Source: Dolomedes plantarius (taxonomy: Eukaryota > Arthropoda > Arachnida > Araneae > Dolomedidae). From it: a stretch of DNA of 64,000 nt. A program made the translations under genes and the position numbers. Where the stretch lies: positions 211,942,347 to 212,006,346 of the forward strand of contig OU015490.1 of the NCBI GenBank assembly GCA_907164885.2, given 5' to 3'. Under the pieces are notes generated by a model. It did no database searches. It saw nothing but the letters and a program-made list of their open reading frames with translations, and was not told the origin of the DNA. Shown in pieces: positions 32,813 to 44,832 of the stretch (its first letter is position 1; every line of letters starts with the position of its first letter).

Positions 32813-33716
32813 AGGGGGGAGCTAAAAAACTTTTTCTCGAATTTCACATTGTCTGAGTCATTATTTCATGTGAAACTGGCTGGAACAAATTTTCTCCAAA
32901 ACTTGTCACAACAAGGGTTTTGCACGTTTGCAGAGATTTTTCTATTGTGCCGGAAAATTGGTGTGGACCAGATGTCTTTCCTTCAATCTTCTAGAAAAGG
33001 TGGCTAAGAGGTAGTTCATTAGTATGCAATAAGCATACAAACCAGTACAATTTATGACCAATAAAGATTTCAAGCCGTCTACCTGTATCATTTTTATTCC
33101 CGACGTTGACGTTCGTTCCATCACACCCAATAGCAACCAGTTCCGAAAGTGTAATCCCTATCTGTGTAACGAAGTTGATGATGCTTCGTATAATATCCGC
33201 ACTAGACCTAGAATAAGCATTCACTTGTCAGATGTAAACAGAACCAGGTTCTGACCACAAAACAATATACTCTTCCACAACTATAATCCTGTATAAAGAC
33301 CTTCCCTTATTTTCTTGCACTATAATTTTGTCTTTTCTTCCATCGAAGTAGATGGGGTACAAAAAATGTGTTACTTGTATAGAATTAAGTTGTGATCGAA
33401 CCTTTCGACGTTCCCTCCTCAGCTTACAATCGTCAATGTACGACATGTCGTTTCTAGCACTGACATTTGACAACAAATATTAAATAATAATTAATATTTA
33501 CAAATTAATTAATTATTCAATAAATTTATTTTTTTTTATAAAAAGGCATTAAAATCTTTAAATGAAGGCAACACAAATATTCACTTGAGGTGTGGAACCT
33601 CAAGATGGCAAATTTTGAGCTGAAATTTGGAGAAAATTTGTTCCAGCCAGTTTCACACCAAATAATGACTCAGGTAACGTGAATTTCGAGAGAAAGTTTT
33701 TTCGCTCCACTCTACT
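32813..33716 (-). mobile_element. TIR transposon carrying the N-terminal half of an unclassified protein
   Basis: The ends are about 85-bp inverted repeats (left 'gggagctaaaaaactttttc', right complement 'ggagcgaaaaaactttctct'), both containing GTGAAACTGGCTGGAACAAA. Minus-strand frames 33228-33476 (RNDMSYIDDCKLRRERRKVR; HFLYPIYFDGRKDKIIV) and 32942-33224 (ELVAIGCDGTNVNVGNK; WFVCLLHTNELPLSHLF) belong to one broken protein. It looks like a deletion derivative that retains both ends. The transposase class is unknown to me. Confidence 0.6.
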
Positions 33717-33769
33717 CTACACTCTACCACTCTACTTTTATACCAATATACCGGGCAGTAGCGAGAAGC

Positions 33770-36110
33770 ATTTTGATCGAAATAATAATAAATCTGACTG
33801 CAGATTTTAGAATAAAAAAATAAATGGGGAAAGTTTGATGGTAAGTCTGAAATTGATGCAATTAATATTTCGAGGGACGGGAATAAATTTATAAATAATC
33901 CTATGTGCATTCCACTTGACAGTATACCATATCCAAATAACTTACAAATTAAAAACTAAACTAACGTAATTGGAGATATGAATACTTACTTAAAGTAATG
34001 GAGTGGCATGACCTTTCGAATGCATTTCTTTTTAAACTGATTGATGACGATACTGATCCACACAATTTTTTGTACCGTGATGGTGTTAACTCTTCGCTTG
34101 ATATCCTCTGTATTACAGCTGGTATTTGTGCAAGTACTAAAAGTTGTTGAAGATCTAGGATCAGGCCACCTATGAATTATTATCCCAACTTATATTATAA
34201 AATCTAGGAAGAAACTGAACTTAAATAAAATGTGTCATAGTACTTTCTAACAGGAGAAAAGTTTTTAATCACGATAGAATACAGAATATTTGGAAAGAAA
34301 TTCCCACTTATCAAGCGCGTCTGATAGATATATTCGCATTTCAACAAAACAATTACTATGTATGCAAAAGCAACATCCCAAGAGGTTAAATAAAATCATA
34401 ACAGTTTTTGGAATGGAGGTGAAAAAGAGGCAAAAGAAAAAGTCTTCATCTTAGAAGGTGGGTAGAGAAAACATACAGCCATACCGATGTTATTGTCTGA
34501 AGAAAACAAACAGTTGTCTTTACTAAAAGAAAACTAAATCTAAAATAAAACGATCATTTTTTATCAACTTTATATATCATATAAACATTAAAAATTAGGC
34601 AGTCTGAGAACTGATATGTTTTAATAACGATTTTTATTCAACTGTTTAAGAAGTCGGAAGTCTTGCAGAATCAAATATTCAGAATGATAACTGGAACAGT
34701 GAAACATATGCCAATCGATGCAATGTTACTGCTATCAGGAAACAGGGCAATTGAATCAATTATTAATAATGAGAGAGGTATTATACTTTATGAACAACTT
34801 TTCAGAGAAGTGCCTCCGCTTTGGAAAACAAAAACCAACTTTTCAGAGTTGAAGATGATTTCCGAAAAAAAACTACAAAAATAACCCTAAGATTTAAAAG
34901 ATACAAAAGAGCTTTATTAAGAGAGTTTTGGACAAATATTATATTTTAAAGTAAATACCTAAATTTAAGAGTTTGAAAGTCACTTCAATACATTAAAATT
35001 AATATTGACCTGCATAAACCAAGTACAATTGGTCTATAAAAGATTTTTCTACGACGTAAGTTTACTCCAGAGACATTTAAGAAGAGATATAACGAGACTA
35101 AATGGCTCAGAATTTTTTACGGTGGCTCATTTATGATTGATTCATGAAAAGTTGAACCCGGTGTGCTTTTTGATATTTTTGCATTTTATACACCAATTTG
35201 AAAATATAAAACTGCTTTTGATGGGGAAGTAGTTTGGAAACCAATTTGAAAATATAAAACTGCTTTTTATAGGGAAGTGGTAGTTGCTATTAGAGTGGAC
35301 TTTGGAACAACTAGAGTCCGGAGATCAAAATCTAGAAACACGGAATATTTTCAAACACAAGAGCAGCAATACATTCCTTTGAAGCTAGTGTTGACACTAT
35401 CTATAAGGATGTTTCAAAATGCAGTGGCATGTATGATGTCGTAAGAAAAAAGCGGAGTGTACTTGGCAAAACAATACCATTTATTGCAGCAATATAGTAT
35501 GTATAATAATGATAGGAAAAGTAATACAAATGAGTACGCTCGTACTCTAAGCGTGCCGAATGGCAAACACCACAGTGATCTTTCTTAGTTGGCGAAAGGC
35601 CGAAAACGCAGACCGCGAACTAGCGTGCACCGCTTAAATGCGAATTCGCATGTTCTTGTTTGCGCAGAACAAACAAAAGATGCAAATAAAAGATTAAAAT
35701 GCTAAAGAGCGATAACGGTTATAGGGATCGAACACAAAATGTCGACATTTTTCAAGAAATTAATTTGTATCGAATTCCAGCGCACACCGGAATATACGGC
35801 TACATCCAGGCAAATATGTTGGCAAAAAGTATTTCCTGGGTACAACAAATGATATATAGCGCACACCCTTTCGCGCTGCTAAAATATATATTTAAAAGGC
35901 ATTAAACTTAAAATTTTGCCGAATAAATAGAATTGTGTTGGAAAATTGGAGACACTTGCTAGACAAAGGCATACTTGATTGGCAGCTCAAAAAAGGTGGG
36001 CGGTTGCAATTTTTCATCTGAAAACCCGACATAACTGCTTGGTGAAGGACCATTTCCTACCTACTCCAACTTGATCCTTATGGAGAGATGGTGTCATGAA
36101 TTGAGGTCAT
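33770..36110 (+). pseudogene. non-LTR retrotransposon (Jockey-like) ORF2 remnants
   Basis: Plus-strand blocks in order: an AP-endonuclease region (VIGDMNTYLKVMEWHDLS; SSLDILCITAGI; VVEDLGSDHL) at about 33960-34180; then, with the reverse transcriptase core missing, LQNQIFRMITGTVKHMPIDA at 34660-34885; then RNase H-like pieces (TRAAIHSFEASVDTIYKDV near 35370; YRIPAHTGIYGYIQANMLAK near 35770); and a tail AVAIFHLKTRHNCLVKDHF near 35995. The last blocks are typical of arthropod LINE C-termini. The RNase H part is split by about 200 bp of unrelated sequence (35500-35690). Frameshifts occur throughout. Confidence 0.72.
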
Positions 36111-36146
36111 ATACGGAGGTGATGCGATGTTTGCAGGGCTTCCCAT

Positions 36147-36765
36147 GTGTTGTGAAAACATCAGCGTAGAACTGGTTCGGAAGCAGCGTACTTGAAACTA
36201 GACGGAACCGGTTTTATTTCACTCCTGATCGCCTAATCGGACATTCTCCAGGTCTTCCTACAAAGTTTTAAAAGAACGTTGGCAACAAAAAAGGTGTGAA
36301 AATTTCTCCGGCGGAAGGACATTATAAAAGGTGTCTCCTCGAATGTTCTCGGGGGGGAAGCTGACGTCTTGGTTCTTGGAGAGACGGTGGTCTGAAGCAC
36401 GTGGTTGCGCGAGTAATAAAGTGTGACTCAACAGGTCTACGAAAGATTTGCAGAAATACGGGGTTGTCCGATGGTTCCTGGTTCCTTTGCTGAGAATTGT
36501 ATTTTCCAAGAGCACATAGTCTTCGTGCTAACAATTGTGCTGACCTCAACATGCGTGGTATAAATGGTGATGCACCACGTGCAAAATATTTTTTTATGCT
36601 CTCCTAACTTGTCTTAAATAAAGTGTGGTAAGTGGATTCCAGTTTTATTCTTTTATTTTTTTGCAATGTGCTGATCTTATATAATCACGGCCACAACTAA
36701 CCGGTTCCGTCTAGTTTCAAGTACGCTGCTTCCGAACCAGTTCTACGCTGATGTTTTCACAACAC
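36147..36765. mobile_element. element with perfect 67-bp inverted repeats
   Basis: 36147-36213 and 36699-36765 are exact inverted copies, starting GTGTTGTGAAAACATCAGCG and ending GACGGAACCGGTT. The 485-bp core has open frames on the minus strand without recognisable domains. Exact arm identity suggests a recent origin or gene conversion. No clear target duplication is seen. The element follows the LINE tail directly. Confidence 0.7.
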
Positions 36766-36956
36766 CATGAGACAATTAATTTTTCGTTATTTGACTGCAG
36801 TTACATCATTATTTGTAATTCATTAATTTCCCTAGGATTTTATTTTTGGTAACATGTTCCCTGTGTCTTTCGAAATATAAAAATTTGTTATATTGTCACA
36901 AATGTCTTCTAATCGAAAGTATACAAAGACCAGGTCTATATTGGCTTGCGAGCTCA

Positions 36957-37019
36957 GGGGTACGGCTAACGGCAGCACCACAAGGGTCGGAGTCCGTCTT
37001 ATCTAGTTACCTCCGGCCA
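36957..37019 (-). mobile_element. SINE body fragment, minus strand
   Basis: 'ggtacggct', 'cagcaccacaagggtcggag' and 'ctccggcc' correspond to the complement of the SINE body at about 18500-18580. The head and tail are absent. Confidence 0.55.
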
Positions 37020-37639
37020 AAAAATTCGTTTGAATTCTTATAAACATTCACTTGGGATAAGTTATATTTATTAAAGTGCAGGTAAAGTAAAATATTGTGT
37101 TAACGTTAATAAACTATTTGTTATACTTTTTGAAATATATTCGAAGTCATTTGTATTAAAATATTTCATTACATCATAATCGGTGTAATCATATAACATT
37201 ATAAATAAAATGTGACGATCTAAAATATGGTATATTTTAAATATACATTTTAATAGCACCAGTACGGCAAATATCGGATAACAAAAGAAAAATTGTTTTT
37301 CCATTTATAGGCTGATTAATGTACCATCTCTAACATTTTTTATGGTAAATTAGCAGACTCTTTTCGTCCGAAAATGAAAAATTATATTAACGGGACGAGA
37401 AACCTTCAACCTCGTTTTCATTGAAATTTTCAGATTTTAAAATTGTTCAATGAAAATAGTATTGATTTATATATATCACGAAAACCTTTATTAATACGGG
37501 GCAGGGTCACTTTGTCACGTAATACCACGTGATTCCCCTTCGAATTGTATTACATAAGTCATAAACAGTGGTTAAGAATATATTATACCATTCTTCAGGG
37601 AAAAATCATGAAAGTTCCTGTAGAGATGATGTGATTGAA
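37020..37639. other. AT-rich sequence with no recognised gene
   Basis: 'ttaacgggacgagaaacctt' at 37389 resembles MITE ends seen elsewhere in the window, but no inverted partner was found. Confidence 0.45.
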
Positions 37640-37649
37640 ATTGATACCA

Positions 37650-38640
37650 GGCTCTATTCGCTTATATAGATCACAGTGGTTGGATGATTTATAGTCGGGG
37701 GGCATGTACAGGGTAAGATAAGATATTTACTTTCTGTTTTATGCTCTTTAAACCAATACTTGGTAGATTTTGCTGTATATATAGGGGGATTATCATACCG
37801 GAGAAAGCCATCTCCTGCAAGAAACAATACGACAGAGAAATATTTGTCCAAGATTAATGCTTCATTTTCCTTGTAGTAGACGATAATTTTCGTAGAATAG
37901 TACCAAATAGATAGCTTGAATTCCCCTAACCAAGTAATGTTTGCCCCATAAGATGGACTAGTCAGCTATAATTTCAACTAGTCCTTCTCATTCATTATCC
38001 ATTTCAGGGTTACAAAAGGGCCTGAATAAAACCATGAGATGCCATCCCAAAATCCTGATAGATCTACCTCCATGATTGACAGTTAAGATGAGACAGCCAG
38101 AATCTTACGCTTGTGTAGGTGTTCTCCAGGCATACGAACGTCCTGTTGCGAGGAAAAGTGTGAACAATGATTTGTTGGACCAACTGCCGTTTTTAGACAT
38201 ATTTATCGAGCAGGATTTGCGCTCGTTATGCCATTGAGGACGATATTTTGTATTGGCATCTGTTACAAGTGGCTGGGGAATAACTACTCTTCCGTAAATG
38301 CTTTGTTTGTGAAGTTCCATTTTGCCTCTAATGGTTGATAACAAAACATGCAGATGCCGATTGAGCTCTTCGGTCATTTTGGTTGCAGTTGTTTTCTTTC
38401 TTCGTGTCACATTCCGCTTCAATACCTCGTCCATCTCTTTCACTCAGCTCTCCATTTCGTCCTCTATTCTGTTTGGCAAAGGATGGTATCCCGTGCACTC
38501 TGTATGCTATCATGACATTCGATACCATAGCTCGAAAAAATCCCATTAGCCTGGGGGTTGCAGTAATAGATTCTAATTTGCCCTTTTCACAAGGCCTGCA
38601 AGGTTTGACATTTAACGATGTTCCCCCAAATTGACGACGC
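37650..38640 (-). pseudogene. Tc1 transposase relic
   Basis: Minus-strand pieces in family order: MGFFRAMVSNVMIAYRVHG and GELSERDGRG (DNA-binding region; frame 38328-38642); then KKTTATKMTEELNRHL, YGRVVIPQPLVTDAN, QWHNERKSCSINMSKN and SWSNKSLFTLFLATGRSYAW (frame 38105-38443), where SWSNKS stands in for the WSDES block, so the first catalytic Asp reads Asn; then, beyond stops, YDNPPIYTAKSTKYWFKEH near 37790 with the second Asp. The Glu region is unrecognisable. Many stops. Confidence 0.75.
37848..37916. repeat. 69-bp direct repeat, copy 1
   Basis: Nearly identical to 39129-39197 ('cttgtagtagacgataattt' in both), and followed in both by 'ccctaaccaagtaat' a few bases later. It lies inside the Tc1 relic, so part of that relic was copied 1.3 kb away. 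Confidence 0.85.
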
Positions 38641-38792
38641 ACTTAGCTTCATTAATGCTACCTGACATTAGAATAATACATACACTATATTATATAATAA
38701 AAATACCGATGGCCAGACTGGTTTTTTAAGGAATACGAAGCACATTCATAAACACCACTAATATTGATAGGTGTTTCCATTATTTTGATAAC

Positions 38793-38918
<126 letters not shown>

Positions 38919-39128
38919 TTTTTGTATATTGAAGAAAACAATTAAAAAGCCATAAAAAAATTTCAATTGTTTCCTTTTAGGGCTTTTGATGTTGCGGAGG
39001 GACTGATTTTTCATATTAAATGATTATGTATTGCGCTTAGATCTATGAGATTGGAACATTCATAGCGATAGAATCATCAATCTTGCAACAGTACGTAAAT
39101 CTTTAATACAATGTGCCGAGATACTTGG

Positions 39129-39197
39129 CCAAGATTAATGCTCCATTTTCCTTGTAGTAGACGATAATTTTCGTAGAATAGTACCAAATAGATAGCT
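39129..39197. repeat. 69-bp direct repeat, copy 2
   Basis: See 37848-37916. Here it is followed by a short triplication of 'caaccaagtaatta'. Confidence 0.85.
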
Positions 39198-40241
39198 AAT
39201 CAACCAAGTAATTAATCAACCAAGTAATTAGACCCTAACCAAGTAATTAGTCTAAAACCAACCTTAGAACTGTTTAAAGACGGATAATAAGCTAAGTATT
39301 AATTATTTGTAGAAAAATATTGAAATGCGTTGAATTTGAAGTGTGCGGTTCATAATTTTTGAGTTACTGATTTCTTAATATTTATGTTTTATGAATGATG
39401 CGATTTCCCAGGAATACGAAACACAATAAAATAAGTTCTTGAATCTTTTATTAAAAGAATATATACATGGGAAATTTTTCCTTGTTATTTATAAAAACAT
39501 TTTTTGAGTACAATTTCATTGTCAAGATAAAAAATTATATAAATATAAATACTGAAAATATAATAATAAAAATCTAAATAAGTTGACTTATAAATCCTTA
39601 TTAGCCCATATATGTGATAAATATTTCCTTCTTTTGTATTGTAGTAGAATTTATAAAAAATGACAAAAATATAAAGAATATATGTGTAGTAATTAATATA
39701 AAAAAATCGGACTTGTAAATCTTTAGTATAAGCGCATATACTTGTATGTGAGAAATATTTCCTTTATTTCCTATATTACAGTGTCTTTCTTAATGATAAA
39801 AAAGAGACACAATAATAATTAATGTTTGTCATTGTTAATCATTGTTATCATTGTTAATTCCTTCTTAATCATTATTTTTTTGCATTACAATTTAATTGTT
39901 TAGATTAAAATATTATAGATATACAAAAATGGAAAGTGTAATAATTAGAATATTACAGATGACACTTAAAAATCCTTAGTATAAGAGCATATATGTGAGA
40001 AAAATTTAATTTTTTATTACATTACAATTTTATTGTTTAGATTAAAAAACATAGAAATATAAATAAAAAATGTGTAACAATTAAAATATAAGAGATGAGA
40101 TTTAAAATTCCTTAGTATAAGTGCATATATGCGAGAAATATTTAATTTTTTATTACATTACAATTTCATAGTTTCGATTAAAAAACTATAGATATATAAG
40201 AAAGGAATGTTTAACAATTAAAATATAAAAGATGAGACTTA

Positions 40242-40297
40242 GGCCGTCTGCACACGGAGCAACTCAAAAGAAAACTGCTTCGTGTGCAGACGGGCTT
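40242..40297. mobile_element. 56-bp hairpin insertion inside the satellite
   Basis: GCCGTCTGCACACGGAGCA is followed 10 bases later by its near-perfect complement TGCTTCGTGTGCAGACGG. It accounts for one satellite spacing being about 56 bp longer than normal (40107 to 40299), so it is a clean insertion. It looks like a minimal fold-back element. Confidence 0.7.
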
Positions 40298-41394
40298 AAA
40301 GATTCCCAAGTATAAGAGCATATATGTGAAAAATATTTCATTTTTTATTACGATACAATTTTATTGTTTAAATTAAAATATTATAGAAATATAAAAAAAC
40401 GGATGTGTAATAATTAAAATATAAAAATGAGACTTAAAAATCCTTAGCATAAGATAATATATGTGAGAAATATATTATTTATTACATTAAAATTTAATTG
40501 TTTACATTAAAAAAAATATAGAAATATAAGAAAGGAACGTTTAATAATTGAAATATAAAATATAAGACTTAAAAATCCTTAGCATAAGTGTGTATATATA
40601 TATATATATGTATATAAGAAAGATTTCATTTTCTATTGCATTACACTTTAATAGCTTACATTAAAAAATTATAGAAATACAAAATACGAATGTGTAATAA
40701 TTAAAATATAAAATTAGACTTAAAAATCCTTAGTATAAGAGCATATAAGTGAGAAATATTTCCTTTTTTATTACATTAGAATTTGACTGTTTAGATTAAA
40801 AAATCATAAAAATATAAAAAATGGAATATTTAATAATTCAAATATTAAAGATGAGGCTTAAAAATCCTTAGTATGAGAGCATATATGTGAGAAATATTTC
40901 GTTTTATATTGCATTAAAATTTCATTGTATAGATAAAAATTCATAGAAATATAAGAAAGGAATGTTTAATAATTGAAATATAAAAGATGAGACTTTTTTT
41001 ATTGTATGACAATTTAATAGCTTAGATTAAAAAATTAGAGTAAAACAAAAAACGAATGTTTAATAAGTAAAATATAAAAGATGAGACTTAAAAATCCTTA
41101 ATATAAGAGCATATATGTAACAAATATTTCATTCAATTCCTACTATTTCATTCCTACTTTTTTCATTCCTACTATTAGTTCACACTCTCCCTATATATAT
41201 CTTGTTCAAATTTTCAATCGTTAATAAAATACTTTTCATTCTTACACTCAAGTTCAAATACATATTTTTAGACTTGTAGTGGATGGCACTTGATGTTAAT
41301 ACAGTTTTTTCAAATATTAATTCATTAATTAAATTTAATTAATCGATTTCAGTTTTAGACCTGGAGCGTCTCTTGCTCTTTAATAGTAATTTCC

Positions 41395-41540
41395 CTATTC
41401 TTACTCTGTAAACGGTAGCACTGCGGTAGCGCGGGCTCCTCCGTCCTGTAGGTTGGGGGATCGCATCCCCAACCTGACGAACTTTTTCTCTCTCTTCCCC
41501 CCCCCTCCTAATCTCGCAGAGTAGGCAAGGTTCTGGCAGG
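41395..41540 (+). mobile_element. tRNA-like SINE fragment
   Basis: GCGGTAGCGCGGGCTCCTC resembles an A box and GGGGGATCGCATCCCC a T-arm with a B-box-like core. It is GC-rich and inserted in the satellite array. It differs from the SINE at 18303. tRNA origin is likely, but the tRNA identity is unclear. Confidence 0.45.
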
Positions 41541-41880
41541 CAATCCTATTTTTCAATTCTTACTATTAGTTCACACTCACATTTTTCTTTGTTGACCTAA
41601 GTAGGAATTGACTTTAAAAAAATTTGTTTTTATATTGCTTGTTTTTTATTACATTACAATTCCATTGTTTAGAATAAAAAATTTATAGAAATATTAATTA
41701 TGACTGGACAATAATACAAATATAGAAGACGGGACATAAAAATCCTTATTAAAAGCGTATGTTGGAGAAATATTTCCTTGTTTATTATTAATATACAATC
41801 TCATTGTTAAGATTAAAAAATAATAGAAATAGAAATAATGAATGCATAATATTTAAAGTACAAAAAATATGACTCTGTTT

Positions 41881-42511
41881 AAACATCTACCATTATATTT
41901 AAAATAAACTTTATATTTAAACTTTATTAATCGTCATGGGAGACGGTCTTTTGTTTGTATAAATAAACAAAAAGAAAAAAAAAACTTTTATTATTTCTTA
42001 GTTTAAAAAAAAAACAGGTATCGCTAGAAAATTCAGTGCTCATTAAAGAAACAGAGATTTTGAAAATAATTTCATACTAGAAGGCCGTATGAAACTAAAA
42101 ATTCAAACAGAAATTCATTTATATGCATATTGAGTAAAAGAAAACCAGATTAAATCAAATAACTGAATATTTCTCCTCCTTTTAAACTGAAACACATTTA
42201 ATTCTGAACATTTTTATCTTTATTTTCAGAAAGAAATTTTAAACTTTTGAAATATATTTCTTTATAAATATGTTCAAATCTATGGATTTGGGAGCATTAA
42301 TTGAGTTATTTATTTTACGTTGAATAATTTCTGAATTATATAATGTTCTGCTTTAAATAGTAACGGGGATATTTCATGCAGAAATGTATAATTATTTTCT
42401 ATTTAATATCTATATGCTATAAACAAATATGATTTTGGAAAAGTAATGATACAGAGTTTATAAAACTATATGCCTCTTATTAACTGAAAGTTAGTGCATT
42501 CTTATTATAAA

Positions 42512-42513
<2 letters not shown>
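41881..42513. other. AT-rich sequence with no recognised feature
   Basis: No coding signal or repeat could be assigned. Confidence 0.5.
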
Positions 42514-42546
<33 letters not shown>

Positions 42547-42547
<1 letters not shown>

Positions 42548-42633
42548 TAATTGAAAACCCGAACTTCGCTACGGAGTACATTTAAATTAAATACAACGGT
42601 CAATGTATGCAATTCATGCCAAAAAAAAAAAAA

Positions 42634-42721
<88 letters not shown>

Positions 42722-42808
42722 TAATTGAAAACCCGAACTTCGCTACGGAGTACATTTAAATTAAATACAACGGTCAATGTATGCAATTCATGCCAAAAAA
42801 AAAAAAAA

Positions 42809-42866
<58 letters not shown>
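42547..42866. repeat. 174-bp tandem duplication with (TA)n spacers
   Basis: 'ctaattgaaaacccgaactt' occurs at 42547 and 42721, each followed by the same 75 bp, a poly-A run and then a (TA)n tract. The Helitron terminus plus its neighbouring microsatellite was duplicated as a unit, probably by slippage or unequal exchange in the TA tract. Confidence 0.85.
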
Positions 42867-42871
<5 letters not shown>

Positions 42872-43560
42872 ATAAATGCAACGAGGAATGTATGCAACTA
42901 ATGTAAAAAAAAACAAATATATATATATTTATAAAAAAATCGTAAGGGATAATTTTGTAGACAAAATAATGTAGAAGGAAATGTTCAAATTAAATCTAAT
43001 AGAACATACTAAAGAATATAGTACTTTTAATTAAGTACAGTTTCAGGAACATACCTTTTACTACATTTTAATTTGTTCCGATAATGTCCAATAGTCTGCC
43101 ACATTAGCAAGAATTTTTTTTTTGTTTATTTCTTTGTTATGCACGTGACAATAAATTAATTAAAAGTACCAGAAAAAGAAATCACGTCATAAGCATTTAA
43201 AAAATTAAATTCTAATGATTAATCTTTAAAAATTCATCAAAAAATAAAAAAATGGAAGTAAAGATTAGAAAAAGATTTCATTGTAAAGGAATTTTTATGA
43301 TCTTTCTCGTGATATAAATTTTATAAACCTCAAACTATTATTTTAAATGCTAACTTAAAAAACTAAAACAGCTTAAAAATTACTAAAGCAGCTTAAAAAT
43401 TTAATTTAAAAAAATCTAAGAAGAATTTTTCAAAAATCTTTCATACTGCACCCCTACACTGTAAGAAGAATCGCCATGCAAGATTTCAGCCCTTTGGTCC
43501 CTGCGTATTGGTCTGTCGGTTATATGTCAGTCACTCAGTGAGTCAGTTACGGAACGAACG
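42547..43560 (-). mobile_element. Helitron-like element, family 2 copy F, minus strand
   Basis: The complement of this region matches copies D and E: 'gttacggaacgaacg' and 'tgagtcagt' at the right are the inverted 5' end, and 'gaaaacccgaacttcgctac' at the left is the inverted 3' end. The terminal tetranucleotide reads TTAG rather than CTAG on the minus strand. The 3' end occurs twice because of a 174-bp tandem duplication. (TA)n tracts interrupt it at 42635-42718 and 42811-42866. Confidence 0.7.
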
Positions 43561-43571
43561 AACGAACACGA

Positions 43572-43573
<2 letters not shown>

Positions 43574-43660
<87 letters not shown>
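43574..43660. repeat. (CA)n(TA)n compound microsatellite
   Basis: An AC run passes into a TA run at the 5' end of the Helitron copy. Confidence 0.96.
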
Positions 43661-43663
<3 letters not shown>

Positions 43664-44344
43664 ATAGATAGATAAATTTTATAATAACTATATAGAAGTA
43701 AAGGTTAAATAAGATAGATATAGCTTTAATAAATTTATATCATTACTTTCCCAGGAATGGACGTTACATTATACTACAACTCCTTCGCTGAAAATGGGAA
43801 AGTCATTGAGCTAAACATATTATTTTTTGCATAGTAATTGTTAAATCGATAACTGACCTTTTTCGTACGGGGTCTTGCAAGCTGTCATGACAACATGAAA
43901 TATGGATGCTTCCTGAGAACTTACCCGAATGATCTCTTGAATTTTCAACTCCAACTATCACTCTCTCTCAGTGGATATCGGTTTTACTTTTCGACATCTT
44001 GTCGGGGGAAAAAAGAAATATATATGAGGAATTTTCTGTCTACGTAGGAAGTGGGCTTGACAACAAGACGTAGAAACATAAATAATATATTTATTTTTCT
44101 TTCCTTTATTTTATATCTAAAGTAGTGGGTAAATCTTGTGAAAAAATGTGTGTAACTTATAGGATTTTTCCCTTTTGGTAAATTTACAAAAATAAACGGT
44201 TTTTGTTACAAGAAAAAAAAAATATTCCCATATAAATCGGACAAGGGACCTTCGACCTCCTTTTTAAAGACTTTTCAATTGTTTACTCTTACAACGAGAA
44301 TAATCACTATTAATTTCTACTAAATTAAATACACTTCTAATACA

Positions 44345-44385
<41 letters not shown>

Positions 44386-44518
44386 TATATAACATATAAA
44401 ACCCCAAAATGCTTTCAAAATTCTAAATTCTATTAAATTTCATTGGGCGTGTATTAATTAAGCATTTCGATTCCAAGAACGAAGGAAATCACATTAAGGC
44501 ATCTTTTATATAACCCCT
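43661..44518. other. AT-rich sequence with a short (TA)n at 44347-44380
   Basis: There is no gene. 'tcggacaagggaccttcgac' at 44237 resembles 'cagacaagggaccttcaaac' at 22770, possibly an end of one MITE family. Confidence 0.4.
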
Positions 44519-44832
44519 GTAAACTACTATACAATCCGTGTGGTTTTCTAGTTGCCCGAGCACAGATTACAAGGCTTCAGCCAATTAATGCAAGACTTCA
44601 GGTGTCACGTGACTAACCTCTATTAGATTATAAATAGGCATCCTTCAATGTACATGCAGTGATTTTGGGAATTGTCATTGCCCCGAGAAGATGTAGCAGA
44701 ATGTCAATAAATTTGTATTTGCCGAATTGAAGTAAGGATCTGCTGTTTGGTTACGACTACTTTCTTCCCCGTTGTAGCATGCCGGTTCCTGTCATTATTC
44801 CACGGTGTCGAGCCGCCGTGTTACCTACACAC
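44519..44832 (+). mobile_element. possible solo LTR
   Basis: A non-AT-rich block beginning TGTAAACTACT and ending CCTACACA. It contains 'attataaatagg' (TATA-like) and, about 70 bp on, 'gtcaataaattt' (poly-A-signal-like), the order expected in an LTR. No second copy or clear target duplication is visible, so this is tentative. Confidence 0.35.

Larger units (their letters stand above)
39420..41880. repeat. degenerate satellite, unit about 136 bp
   Basis: The landmark 'aaaatccttagtataagagc' recurs near 39592, 39716, 39968, 40107, 40299, 40436, 40571, 40723, 40859, 41089 and 41740. Each is followed by 'atatatgtgagaaatatttc' and 'attacaatttaattgtttag'. Spacing clusters at 135-137 bp, with larger gaps where a unit is damaged or another element is inserted. 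Units are diverged, so the array is old. There is no coding capacity. Confidence 0.85.

Noticed and set aside
41411..41480. Functional tRNA gene
   Set aside because: It has a T-arm-like stem, but the D and anticodon arms cannot be drawn. A SINE relic is the better reading.
39420..41880. CRISPR-like array
   Set aside because: Units are contiguous, diverged repeats without unique spacers of fixed length, in a eukaryotic context. It is a satellite.
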